A stretch of 64,000 bases of DNA, from assembly GCA_001632425.1 (NCBI GenBank), contig KV425611.1:62001-126000 (forward strand), given 5' to 3'. The translations under genes and the position numbers were made by a program. Position 1 is the stretch's first letter. Each line of letters starts with the position of its first letter. The DNA is from Neolentinus lepideus HHB14362 ss-1 (Eukaryota > Basidiomycota > Agaricomycetes > Gloeophyllales > Gloeophyllaceae). Of this stretch, positions 44,981 through 55,863 are shown piece by piece. The notes under the pieces are model-generated. The model made no database searches. It was not told the origin of the DNA and worked only from the letters and a program-made list of their open reading frames with translations.

Positions 44981-45941
44981 GGCGCTCGGATTGAGAGAGC
45001 GGATCCGAGTCGTCTCGATATTTCCATAGCGCAGTCGCCCACGTAGGTTGCTATGCCTCAGGAGAACGAACCGCCTTACCGTGAAAAATACTGATCGTAG
45101 GCTTAAGCTATCGAAGAGACCATGACAACCATTTTGTTACAACTTCCGCAGGCCTAATTCGACGTCAGCACCTACACCGCGTCGTCTTGAATACGCTCGA
45201 GTGATATCATTATTGACAGCTTCTGTCAGACTCGAACACTGCCAGGCTGTGAAAAGTACCAGTTCTAGAAGTGCGACCCCACAAGACGGTGAACATGCTC
45301 TATTTGTTGGTTGTTAATACTTATGTGTTCTCCGTGCGTACTGAACCTTATTCATAGGTGGTTATCCTTTGGACGTCGCTGGCAACGCTTCACTCATGGG
45401 TGTTCTTGACATTCTGCACCATCCGCACTCCGCGGCTGCGAGAAGACAGTGATTATTGACTTAACACTGATACACCTCGCGGGCTTTAAATGTCAATGAC
45501 AAGCTATTTCCGATGTGCTCGCTTTGCGAACAGTAAACGAAAGCTTCGGTCGCTTTTGACAGAGTCAAGCAATTCAACGGTCAGCTGGTCCCTGATCTCG
45601 GGAGACATTATTCATATCGAACCCGTCCTCTGTCCTTATTAGTGAAAAGTCCAAGTCTCGCTTTGACCGCCAGGACCAACAGACCACCCCACTTTTGGTC
45701 CTGCTAATTCCATTAACGATTCGAAAGTATACGTAGTCCGTACATCACGAAATGCCACCTATCAGCGGGTTTACAGATCGACTGCAGGAAGTAAAAGGGA
45801 CGCCATTTCCTGCTGTGATCCTTCGATTCGGGACGGAGACTTCCCATACGTACTACTCGGCACAGAAGCGTTTCAGGAACTCTGTGCCAAGTCACTGTCA
45901 GCGTGTCTATCACCCTCTCCATTTATCGGACCAAGGATGTC

Positions 45942-45948
45942 TATATAA
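45942..45948 (+). promoter_or_regulatory. TATA-like element before FAD monooxygenase
   Basis: TATATAA lies 137-143 bases upstream of the ATG at 46085, compatible with a fungal core promoter followed by a leader of about 100 bases. Confidence 0.4.
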
Positions 45949-46084
45949 CTCGTCCTAGTGGGTGGCGATATGCGATGCTATCGTCGAAGTACCAAACTCT
46001 GCCGGGCGCCCGACACTCCTCCCTTCTACTAGGTCTACCATTTACGATTTCAGGGCTCACTTCCCGGTCAATACAATACTCATC

Positions 46085-47854
46085 ATGGAGAACGTGGAAC
46101 TGCTCGTCGTTGGTGCCGGTGAGAGCGTCGCAGTCACAGACGTGACTTTCAACTCTGGCTAATCGGTCTGTTGCCGTACAGGATGGCATGGACTGGCTAT
46201 GGCAAAGACGTACCTTGAGTGCCATCCAGAGGCTCGAGTTATGGTCCTCGATAGTCAAGAAACCGTGGGCGGAGTGTGGGCCAAAGAGCGACTCTACCCA
46301 AGCTTGAGAACGAACAACATGCGCGGCACCTACGAGTACAGTGACTTCCCCTTGGACGACAATTTTGGAGTGAAGCCGGGAGAGCACATTCCCGGGGCAG
46401 TAGTCCATGAATATTTCCACAAATATACCGAGAAATTCGACCTTTACCGTCACATTCGTTTTCGGACGAAGGTTGGGAGTGTGGAACGCGTAGAAGGTGG
46501 TAAATGGATTGTCACCGCATCACAAAACGGGGGTCTCGTTGAGGCGAAGACCTTGACCATAATTACGGATAAACTGGTCCTTGCCACCGGCCTCACCTCA
46601 CAACCTGTCCCACAAAACTTCAAGGGCAGTGCTAACTTCGGTGCCCCGCTGTTTCACGTCAAAGACCTTCCTTCACATCAAAACGACCTCACCCGAACCG
46701 CGAAAAGTGTTGTCGTCGTTGGCGGCACAAAGTCTGCCTGGGACGCCGTTTACGCCTTCGCGTCCGTCGGCATCCCCGTGCACTGGATCATCCGCAAGTC
46801 AGGACACGGGCCCGCTTGGATGGCTCCGCCGTACGTCACGCCACTGAAGATATGGACCGAAATGCTCGTGAGCACCCGCGCAGTGACCTGGTTCAGTCCG
46901 TGCGTGTGGGGGGACGAGGACGGCTTCGGCTTTGTCCGCCGCTTCCTGCACGGTACGAGAGTCGGGAGGTGGCTAGTAGACGCTTTCTGGAACATCCTCC
47001 GCAACGACATCGCGACGCTGAACGGGTACGATAGCGATCCAGAGACGGCGAAGCTGAAACCGTCTACGGGACCTTTATGGCACGGCACTTCGATCGGTAT
47101 CCTTAACCATCCCACCAACGTTTTTGAATATGTCCGGAATGGCACCGTCAAAGTGCATATCGAGGATGTTGAGAAACTATCGCACAAGACTGTGCATCTC
47201 TCTTCAGGCGAATTGCTACCAGCAGACGCTTTCATCTACATGACCGGGTGGGAAATAAAACCCTCCTTCGAATTCTTACCAGCAGGTATCGAATCGAAGT
47301 TGGGATTACCCGGCGCGTCGAACGAGGATACCACAGCCATACAGAAAGCTGATGAAGAGATCTTCAGCCGATTCCCGCGCCTGAGGGACCAACCCGTCCG
47401 AAACAGCGATCGCGAGCGATTCTCTTCCAAGGACAGCAAAGCGGTAGCACCATATCGATTATACCGTGCGATGGTACCACCAGTCTTCATCACGGACAGG
47501 TCCATCGTATTCTGCGGCACCCTCCAGAGCTTTAATACGCCTCTCATCGCGCAGACACAGTCGCTCTGGGCGACGGCGTACCTCGACGGCAAGCTCCCGC
47601 TCGACTCGACGGAGCACGTCAATGCGGACACGGTGCTCCACAGCCAGTTCTGTAGATGGAGGTGTCCCGAGGGGCGGGGTAAAGAGTACCCCGACATCGT
47701 GTTCGACGGGATCCCGTATATCGATATGTTGCTCAATGATATGAGATTGAAGAGACACAGGAAGAAGAATATTCTAGCAGAGTGTTTCCAGCCTTACACT
47801 GTGGTTGATTATCGTGGAGTGGTTGACGAATGGAGGACCAAGACTGCGGTGTGA
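46085..47854 (+). CDS. FAD-dependent monooxygenase (flavin-containing / Baeyer-Villiger-like)
   Basis: NAD(P)H- and FAD-dependent oxygenase expected to hydroxylate a heteroatom or insert oxygen next to a carbonyl. Exon 1 is only 34 bases (46085-46118), the intron is 46119-46181, and exon 2 runs 46182-47854, giving 568 residues. The splice rebuilds the FAD-binding GxGxxG as VVGAGWHGL; without it the motif is split. Then follow LDSQETVGGVWAKERLYPSL (FAD fold), LATGLTSQP, the NADPH-binding VVVVGGTKSAWDAVYA, a hydrophobic membrane-proximal stretch around AVTWFSPCVWGDE, and AFIYMTGWEIKPS, the ATG-like motif near the C-terminal FAD domain. The canonical BVMO fingerprint FxGxxxHxxxWP is not visible; HVKDLPSHQNDL stands in the equivalent place. 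The frame ends at 47854. A cluster partner is not obvious. Confidence 0.87.
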
Positions 47855-48144
47855 AGCAGGGTTTACCAACAGGATTGCTTGATGTAGCAGATCTAAATCG
47901 ACGTTTGGCATATCGTAGACGCGTCTGATAGACTGACATCTGCAAGTGGGCTCAGCAGATCAGAAGGCCGTGCATAAAGTAAGCGGTGACTTCAACTAAT
48001 CGCGATAAAGACACAATGCAACCGTAATGAAATGTATTCATGGAGCAATGTAAGCAGGCTGCGCAATGTCACCGAATCGAGTACTCAAGCAGCTCCTCAT
48101 GAACATTGAAGTACCTGGATACGGAAATTCAGAATTTGAAAGAA

Positions 48145-48924
48145 TTACATCAACGGAGGAAAGACATACTTGACGACCTTCCCGACTTCGTGACACTCTC
48201 CTACAACAGTTCCACCCTCAGGGTGAATATTCCACTTCACAATCCATCTCCCGAGCAATCCTCCGTTCTCCCCAAAGGTCTCAGCTACAGTCTCCTCGGA
48301 GTTGCGTTCGGGTATCTTGTTCTCCAGTTCTTCATTCGTGAACATCATTTTGTTCGCAAGCCTCCAAGACGCAAACGGCCGTTCCGCGGGAACCAGGAAC
48401 GACGTGTCGTACACTTTCGTGACTCTCTTGCGAAGAGCCAGCGAGAACGTGGTCATCTCCACCGAGGTCACCACCTTCTTCGGATCAAGCGTCTCGCCCT
48501 CTGCCAATATAGGCTTCAGCTGGGCAACATATGGCTTGCCTACCCAATTCACCAATGTCGTACTAATTGCACTGGTTCCCAACGCAGTACTTGCCAATGC
48601 TATTCTTGCGGTGGTCGGAAGCGAAGATTCAATAACGAATATGAACGGAGATATGACTGTCGAGAGGCCGAGGGTAGACAAGGAGAAGATTTTGAGGCGT
48701 CGGAACGTCGGAGCTAATGGTCCATTATACGTAAGGTTTGCCAGTGAACCTGGCAGTGATGCATCGCTGTTTGATGTAGCTGATGAGGACGACAAGGATC
48801 GGAAGTAGTGGTTGTGTCGGCCGAGGCATGAGAGACGAAACACGTTCGCAAAGGCGCGTCTGCGCAGCGTTACTGCCGACGCCATTATGAGCGCTGCAGT
48901 CATTATGCCTCCAGTTCGCAACAA
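48145..48924 (-). CDS. TMEM70-like mitochondrial inner-membrane protein
   Basis: Single-exon frame of up to 259 codons ending at 48145. A basic N terminus (AVTLRRRAFANVFRLSCLGR) suggests a mitochondrial presequence. The core reads LTYNGPLAPTFRRLKIFSLS, then two hydrophobic segments (STVISPFIFVIES and ALASTALGTSAISTTLVNWV), then GKPYVAQLKP and LDPKKVVTSVEMTTFSLALR. The Y-x-G-P-L start, the paired membrane helices and the KPYV segment match the TMEM70/TMEM186/TMEM223 pattern. In animals TMEM70 aids ATP synthase assembly; the fungal role is less defined. The exact start among several early ATGs (48924, 48903, 48882) is uncertain. Confidence 0.65.
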   Translation of the reverse strand: MLRTGGIMTAALIMASAVTLRRRAFANVFRLSCLGRHNHYFRSLSSSSATSNSDASLPGSLANLTYNGPLAPTFRRLKIFSLSTLGLSTVISPFIFVIESSLPTTARIALASTALGTSAISTTLVNWVGKPYVAQLKPILAEGETLDPKKVVTSVEMTTFSLALRKRVTKVYDTSFLVPAERPFASWRLANKMMFTNEELENKIPERNSEETVAETFGENGGLLGRWIVKWNIHPEGGTVVGECHEVGKVVKYVFPPLM

Positions 48925-49560
48925 GCCAGTAATGTTAATGAGCTCCTGATATTATGCTTTCGAGGCCAGGTTATAATCGAATCATTGTGAGTGGTAGAGG
49001 TAGACTTGCGCGACTGTTCCGGCTCTCCGGCATTGCATGCTGGACGCGGCGTCGCGGCCACGATCAATTTGAATAGCATTCGCCGCAGTCATGTGGCACA
49101 CCAGCTGGCCTGAGCACATATCCTGCTCGTCGTATTCCGAAGAATGGACATCCCTATGCATCTGCCGTTATCAACCTGATATTGAAGTTTTCACTTTCAG
49201 GCAGGACGACTTGCCGACTTCTTGGCCGCGTCACTTCCCCGTTTGAATTCCCGCAGGCAGCCCCCAAGATCTAGAAATTCTTCCCGAATCCTATCAATTT
49301 ATACAGTGCGTAAGCCATACTCCCACCTATATCCATAAACAACCCTCTCACGTAGTCCTGCTTCTTCAGTGTACCTTAGAACAGCGAGCCTCACGTGGCG
49401 CAATACTAATACCCAGAGCGAGGACGCAAATACAGGCGCTGCCCTGTAGCTGTGTTAGTACTTACGTCACATGAACAGCGTGTACTAGGCCAGCACAGCA
49501 CAGGCAAGTATAGTAAAGTTCACAGGACAAAGCTAGTGAGATTAAGAACACGAATCAGGT
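48925..49560. other. Intergenic
   Basis: About 635 bases between the TMEM70-like start and the 3' end of kinase 1. No coding frame with motif support is seen. Confidence 0.4.
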
Positions 49561-51362
49561 TCAAATTGGTTCAATCCTGAAGTGGATCAGAACAATTAAT
49601 TTGTTCGCTAGGACGCGTAGACATGAAAAAAATTGAGAAGCTTTTCGACGAATAGCGTCTAAGGACTGCGAGCGTCGATCAGTACGTCTCGACGTGAGAC
49701 GCGGAACAGAAGTGCAGGGCATTTTCATGCATGTGTACAGAGGATCGGCCAGGCGGGGCAATTGGGGGTATGATGTATTTGTTTCCTGAGCCCGACCTTC
49801 AGAGGGAGAGACGGAAGGCCTGGATGAAGCACGATTATCACCGAGTGTGTCCTTTGACATTGCACAAGTAGGTGGAGATGTGGAGTCGGTATGGATCTCA
49901 TGCACGCATCCACAATTGCACCCAAACGGCAGGTCGAGCGTGTTATCGACACAGTCTGATCTACTCGCGCGTGACTCTTCAAGGAAGCGCAAGATAATAT
50001 CCATAGATGGTCGCTTCGAGGCGACTCGATCCCAGCAGTGTTGGAGCAAGTGCCATATTGCAAGAGGTATTTGTTCGTAATCCTCGCGCAGAGGAAGCCC
50101 TTCTTTAGCTAAGAATAGGATAACTCCGACATCTGCTCTCAAGTGAGCGAATGGAAGACGTTCTGTGAGGACCTCCAGAATTGTCATCCCAAACGCCCAG
50201 ACATCGGATGCAGGCGTGACTCGTGGAGCGTTATTGCTGGTAGAATTGTTTGTACGTCTTGATACGGAATCGGAATTGCACTCCCTGTCAATTGTTGGTG
50301 TAGAATCCTCGTCTGGAAAGAGTAACTCTGGTGACATCCAGCGGCAGTTACCCCCGATAGATTTGGTTGTAAATCCACTGGTCTCGAGGATGCGTGATAG
50401 GCCAAAGTCGCATAAAGTCGCTTGGCCCGCATCGTTTATCAGAATATTGTTCTCAATATTTATGTAAGTGAAGACAATATACAGAATCAAATGCGACTCA
50501 CTGATTTGAGATCACCATGCACGACGTCTACGTCATGCAGGTAGGTTAATCCTTCTGCGATTTCTGCTACCTACGACACGAAAATATTTCAGTAGAACAG
50601 CTGCTCTTAGGCCAAGGTCATTTCCTCAGCACGAGTACGCGTTGTTTTCATAGCTGGCCCGTAGCATAATTGGGTCGACGAGTGATAATTGATCAGCTAT
50701 GCCGAGATCGCTCGGTCACCAAGGTCGACCACGTCGCATCCACTGAGTTACCGAGCGGGCCGCTTGCACTTCGAACCAGGTGTGACTACAACGCGCAGAC
50801 ATGGCTGTTTTGGTGCGATAAGAACCTTGTCCTCAGAACAGTCTTTTCAACATCAATACATCGGTTTGATGCAGACATACCAATTGCAACCTGTCCACGC
50901 CCGTGTTATTCTGCATATACTTCAGTATGTTCCCGTTCGCATAGAATGGCGACACAAGGGCGGGTATTCCAACAGATACAAAGTTGTCGCACACGCCTAA
51001 GAATGGCGTAACACGAGGGTGTTGTAATTTCATCCATACCCGAGCCTCTCTGTCGAATTTCTATGAAGGACCTTCTAAGGATAGATTAACGTGGAGTGAC
51101 CGCCGAGACCGCACCCTCCGAAAGATCTCAGGATCTTGATCATTCCCGTGGAAAGAAATCCTGAGGGCTTTGACTGCTACCTACATCACGGCAATAAGAA
51201 TCGTTCATCCGAAGTAGGGCCACTTACTAAGACAGCCATGGAGTCTTCAGCTCGATATTCTGCTTTCCAGACGTCGGCGAAGCCACCAAATGCGAATGGA
51301 TAGCAGCCAATGGGACGAATGGGGCCAGTGAGGTCTGGAATATGCCCTTCGCACATGTCCAT
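49561..51362 (-). CDS. Tyrosine-kinase-like (TKL) protein kinase, copy 1
   Basis: Basidiomycete-type TKL serine/threonine kinase. The ATG at 51362 opens MDMCEGHIPDL, then CYPFAFGGFADVWKAEYRAE (Gly-rich loop), VAVKALRIS (ATP-anchoring Lys, formed across an intron), LQHPRVTPFLGVCDN, IAEGLTYLHDVDVVHGDLKS (HGD catalytic loop), NILIND, LCDFGLSRILETSG (DFG), RWMSPELLFPD, SDVWAFGMTILEVLTERLPF and CWDRVASKRPSM. A tail of about 120 residues follows with a Cys-rich piece (FGCNCGCVHEIH) and a basic C terminus ending at 49561. An insertion of about 30 residues separates the APE-like motif from subdomain IX. Related kinases usually have a longer N terminus; an acceptor about 30 bases upstream of 51362 suggests an extra exon that I could not place. 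Substrates unknown. Confidence 0.8.
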
Positions 51363-51947
51363 AAGCAAGAGACCTGTGTAGTTTCGTGCGAGTCTCCTTA
51401 CATGTTATACGGCTCGAGCAACGAGTCCACTGCGCTCTCTAGTATTAGTGAAATTGTGACATTATCCGGATGCACTGGGGCACTAGGGTTGCACGTTATG
51501 GCTCCTTAGGAAAACAGCGCTTAGTGGGCTTGTTCGCAGCATCGGTAATAATTGATCCCGGGCTTCAAGTTGGCACGCGTAGAATGTTGTACGAGCTCCC
51601 CCACCCTGCGTGTTCTGAAACGACAGATCCGGGTTTCTTTGGTGTTAGAGTTCCCTCAATTTCATCGAGTCTTCACCTACCTTCAAACGCCACTACAGTC
51701 TTCGACGTCTACGGCCAATCAATTTGATTCATCAAGAACTTGACTGTGGGAATATTTTGGGAAGCTGACCGCGGAGCGCTGACCGTCACGGAGGCTCACG
51801 GAGGGCTTTCCGCGTCTACAACTCAGTATTAAAGTAATCATTTCATGTCTTGGCTTGCTTCAACACGGTCACGAACGCTACTCATAGCCATGTCACTATT
51901 TTGTTAATTCTTTAGCCATCCCCCTCTCAGCTGTTACTTATCACGAT
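51363..51947. other. Divergent region between kinase 1 and HSL-type esterase
   Basis: Probably contains a missing first exon of kinase 1 and the promoter of the esterase gene. No frame is convincing enough to call. Confidence 0.35.
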
Positions 51948-54900
51948 ATGCCTATGAACACGCTGACGGGCAAGGCCGGCCTGAAACTTGGTCCTCTCGT
52001 CTTAGAGACCCTAGTGAAGCACTACTTTGAAGGTCTTACAAAGGATAAAGACGGGGCCGAAGTTGTGAACTTGAGGAAGGACGAGTTGTTGTATGATCAG
52101 GCGTTTAACATTATAAAGGTGCGCACCGTTGCACGTCAAGCGCCGTATGGAAGATATAAGTCCGGCAACAGGAGTTCCTTGATGCAGCCTCCAAGTAAGT
52201 GAAGAGATGACAATGATAAAATACTAGCCTAATGTGTCACAGACATACTGTTGAAGAACTCCAGAGTTTCTCGAATACACGCACACCCTCGCCGCCATGG
52301 GTCCGCGTAGTCCGATTACTAGTTCCTATGTCTGTATGCGAGGAAGCCGCCGTCTATCTCATTAAAGCCCTAGGCGGAGAGGATGTCGCCAAACGAGTCG
52401 TAGGTGGAACGAAGTGGTGGCAAGTTCGGGGTCTGAAAGGGTGCTTACTATTTCGAATTTTAATGGAACCACGCTTACATGCTACCCAGAGTGAATTGCG
52501 AGTGGATCGTAGCCAAGAAAGACTGGGAGGAGGCCAAGAAGCGGTACAAGACATATGAGAAGACGCATCAAGAGAAGGCTAATGGTACACCTAAAGAGTT
52601 TGGAACTGATGCGCCTATGAACGGAGCAGCGAGTGGTGATGGGGATGACGTCTATGATCCGGAGATGGATGCAATGCGTTGTATTCTGTGGTTTCATGGG
52701 GGTATGTATTACTTCATTTTTGCTCATTCGTGACTGGACTAACGTATACGTATCAAAAGGTGGATATTACTTCGGCAGTGTAGATCAGGAAAGGTGTGAC
52801 AGGTAGCTACCATTAAGCTGTCAATACTGACTCGGAACTATAGGTACAGCATACAGCGTTATGCCCGAAAGATCAATGGACGTATATTTGGTATGCTGCC
52901 AAAGCTGTGCTGCGTAGCTAAACTGCTGACTCGCGACGCAGCTGTGAACTACCGTCTTGCCCCTCAGTATCCCTTCCCGTGCGCATTGCACGATGCTCTG
53001 GCAGCATGTAAGTAGCACCGGACGGATCATTTTCATCGTTATTAAACACCGTTTGTGTAATATAGACTTGTATCTGATTCAGCCTCCAGAAGGCGCAGCA
53101 CACATGCCTGTTCCACCTGCCCATATTGTCATGGGTGGGGACTCTGCAGGTGGAGGCCTGACGCTCGCCCTACTGCAAGTCATTCGCGATTCGGGTCTGC
53201 CCATGCCTGCTGGAGCTGTGCTGGTGTCTCCTTGGTGTGATATGACACACTCATTCCCAAGCATCCACACGAATACAGATACTGTATGTTTTTTGATTTG
53301 ATTCACCTTGCAGCAGGTACTGATTGGACACCTGATAGGATGTTCTGCCCAAATATGGTCTGTCCTTCCACAAGCCTAGTACCTTGTGGCCACCACCTTC
53401 CGAAGAAGTCACGACTCGCGTGCATGAAACGCTTCGATCGAGAATACGATCTGTTGTTCGCCTCGATACCAATGGGAATGTGCGTGGAACGCGCAAGGAT
53501 GATGTCGCGGACCCGAAGAACCTGCAGACACGTTCGCAGATGTCTGAAAACACTGTGGCGACGTATAATATCAAGGACAGCTCTGGTAAACCGGTTCATG
53601 TCGGTTCGACAACATCGCTGCCTATTCCTGGCGCGCCGGAAGGTCAGACGATCAAGATTGAGACGCACTCAGGAGAGACGATTACGATTGAGGAGCAAAT
53701 ACATCTATATACTACGAACAATCTACTACCGCATCCATTGGTTAGGTTAGTGTTATAGTATGGCTTCGATGGGCTATTGATGTTTACATTTACTTTCCCC
53801 TCCAGTCCCGTTTTAGGCTATCTTGGCGGCCTTCCGCCCCTCTTTATTATAGCAAGCGACAAGGAAGTCCTGCGAGACGAAATAATATACGCGTGAGTTT
53901 GACTCGACCCTATCAACGTACCGGTATTTACCGTACATAGCGCTCATAAGGCCGCAAATCCAGAACGATATCCTATCAAGGAAGAGACAAGGCATCTATA
54001 TCCAGTACTAGATGGCATAGAGAACTGTTATGGACCCACCAAAGTACATCTACAGGTTTATGATGGTGATAGCTGCGTCTTCATTTGCTACAAGGGTCAC
54101 TAACGAAAAAGGCCTATTTATCAGATGCAGCACATACATTACCTACCCTATTCGCGTTCACGACACCTGCGAAATACTGCTATCGAGCTATTGCAGCCTT
54201 TTGCAAGTATGCTACAGGGATTCTTGGTGACGCTCCTGGTTCTCCAGATGCTCTAGAGGCTGTGTCATTCGCCTCCCAACAAGCACCTCCGCCTCGAATG
54301 GATGTCATAGAGTCCGGCGAATCCTATCGATTCACCAGAGCCGCGTCTCCGGAACATATACCCACTAGTTCTCGACGACCGCATTCATCACATGGATCGC
54401 CCCGGGGTAGTAGATTCTCAGAGCAGGGGTCACAGTCAAGCAGACGTCCGACTAAGAGAAGATCATTGTCGGTCAAGATCGCCCGAGCGACAAGTGGGAT
54501 GCGCCGAAGGTCTACCTATGGCGAGCAGCGTGTTAATGAAGATGGTACCGCCGTAGAGGTGCTCCAGTCAGCGCCGCCTGACCCAGGGAGGAAGAATGGG
54601 TCTGCTGATGTTGCTGGTCCCCGCTTTGGGGTCCGATCGACCTCAGATCGCAGTACACGAACTGGGAATGTACGAATGGCAGGTGACCCCTCAATCTACC
54701 TTGACTCCGCGGTAAGTCTCATCGCAAAAGAAATAAGAAAAAGCATGACCAAGTCCACCATCAGTTTTCGTTTCAAGATAACATGATACGTGAGCGTGTA
54801 TCCACACATGGCGCTATTCGACCGTTGGAGCCGGAGAGCGACCTACCCGCTTTGCAAGTCCCTGCCCAAGTCATCGGCAATATCAACGAGCTCGCGGTTC

Positions 54901-55493
54901 AGCGATACTTAGATGGTCTGCGGTACTTCGACGAAAAGTTCGGTCACACCAAGAAGAGTATTGCCAAGGTTCGGAAGCGTAATCTAGAGCGAGCGAAGAA
55001 AGATACCATACGAAACATCGCGCAGCTGCAGATGTACCTTAATCAAGACGAGGACACTAGCGATTCCAAGGGTAAGGCAAAGAGCGAAAGCAAAAGCCAG
55101 GAGAGGAAGGGCGTCAAGGAAGGTCTTATGGCCGCGTCTGGCAGCTGGAGTTGGGCGTGGGCGTTGGATACAGACGAGCATCCTCCACCGAGCAGCATCG
55201 TGTCCCGACGGGATACGGAAGATGCGAGGCAGTTGGCGAAGATCGCCGACCAGAGTGTGCTGCCCGAAGAGAAATCACTGAGTGGCAATAATCTGTGGAC
55301 GGTCATCGTCAACTTCTTGACGATAACTCCAGACAGGGATGCAGGTAAGGAGAAGGGAAAGGAGAAGGCTGAGGAAGGCGCTAGGGGTAGAGAAAGTGGA
55401 GAAGACGAGAAGCGGGGGAGATCTATATCAAAGTCTGCTTGGTCGAAATTTCGAATAGCATGGAGCGGGCATAGACAGTCTGCATCTGAGTAG
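51948..55493 (+). CDS. Hormone-sensitive-lipase-type alpha/beta hydrolase with long C-terminal extension
   Basis: Carboxylester hydrolase of the HSL (alpha/beta hydrolase-3) family, probably acting on lipid esters in the cytosol. Start ATG 51948 (MPMNTLTGKAGLKLGPLVLE). Motifs in order: LWFHGG joined by splicing to GYYFGSVDQER (oxyanion hole), FAVNYRLAPQYPFPCALHD, the nucleophile elbow VMGGDSAGGGL, VLVSPWCDMTHS, then FIIASDKEVLRDE (catalytic Asp). The intron at 54066-54124 rebuilds VYDDAAHTLPTLFAF, giving the catalytic His. An insertion of about 110 residues lies between the nucleophile half and the Asp half. After the His, about 430 more residues follow: a Ser/Arg-rich disordered part, a splice at 54711/54765, and a charged, Lys/Glu-rich region. 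The stop ends at 55493. About ten introns. Confidence 0.85.
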
Positions 55494-55863
55494 TTCCTGC
55501 AAGCTCATTCAGCATTCATTTATCTTCCCACTTGTAGGAATATCGTCGTGAGGACTGCATGGTTGATCTTAGGTGATCTCTCGATTTACGATAGCCTGAC
55601 AGCAAACATCCCTTCAATTACGGGGATGCCTGCCAGTGTGACGGCCATTTGCGTCAAAGCACATCGGCGGAAGGTGTCACTCATTTATATCGCCTAGTGG
55701 CGCGGACCGGTTGAAATTGATGCGTCCACAAAACCCGCGCCATTAGCGGAGCCTCCTCCCCGAGCCTCTCAATACCCGCCCAAGGCGATACATGGCCGCC
55801 GTCCCAGATGACGATCGACAAGAACGGCGGACCGCCCGGCCAGATGCTCATGGAGCCCCAAGA
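55494..55863. other. Convergent 3' spacer
   Basis: About 370 bases between the converging 3' ends of the esterase and kinase 2. No gene seen. Confidence 0.4.

Larger units (their letters stand above)
43860..46084. other. Gene-poor spacer of 2.2 kb
   Basis: No gene supported. Frames of up to 146 codons have no motif. It includes the diverged direct repeat at 44749 and 44894 described separately, and ends in the promoter of the FAD monooxygenase gene. Confidence 0.45.

Noticed and set aside
43860..46084. Retrotransposon or DNA transposon in the gene-poor spacer
   Set aside because: No reverse transcriptase, integrase or transposase motif and no long terminal repeats were found; only a short diverged direct repeat.
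48106..48717. 203-codon plus-strand frame
   Set aside because: Antisense to the TMEM70-like gene, whose frame has presequence, two membrane helices and family motifs.
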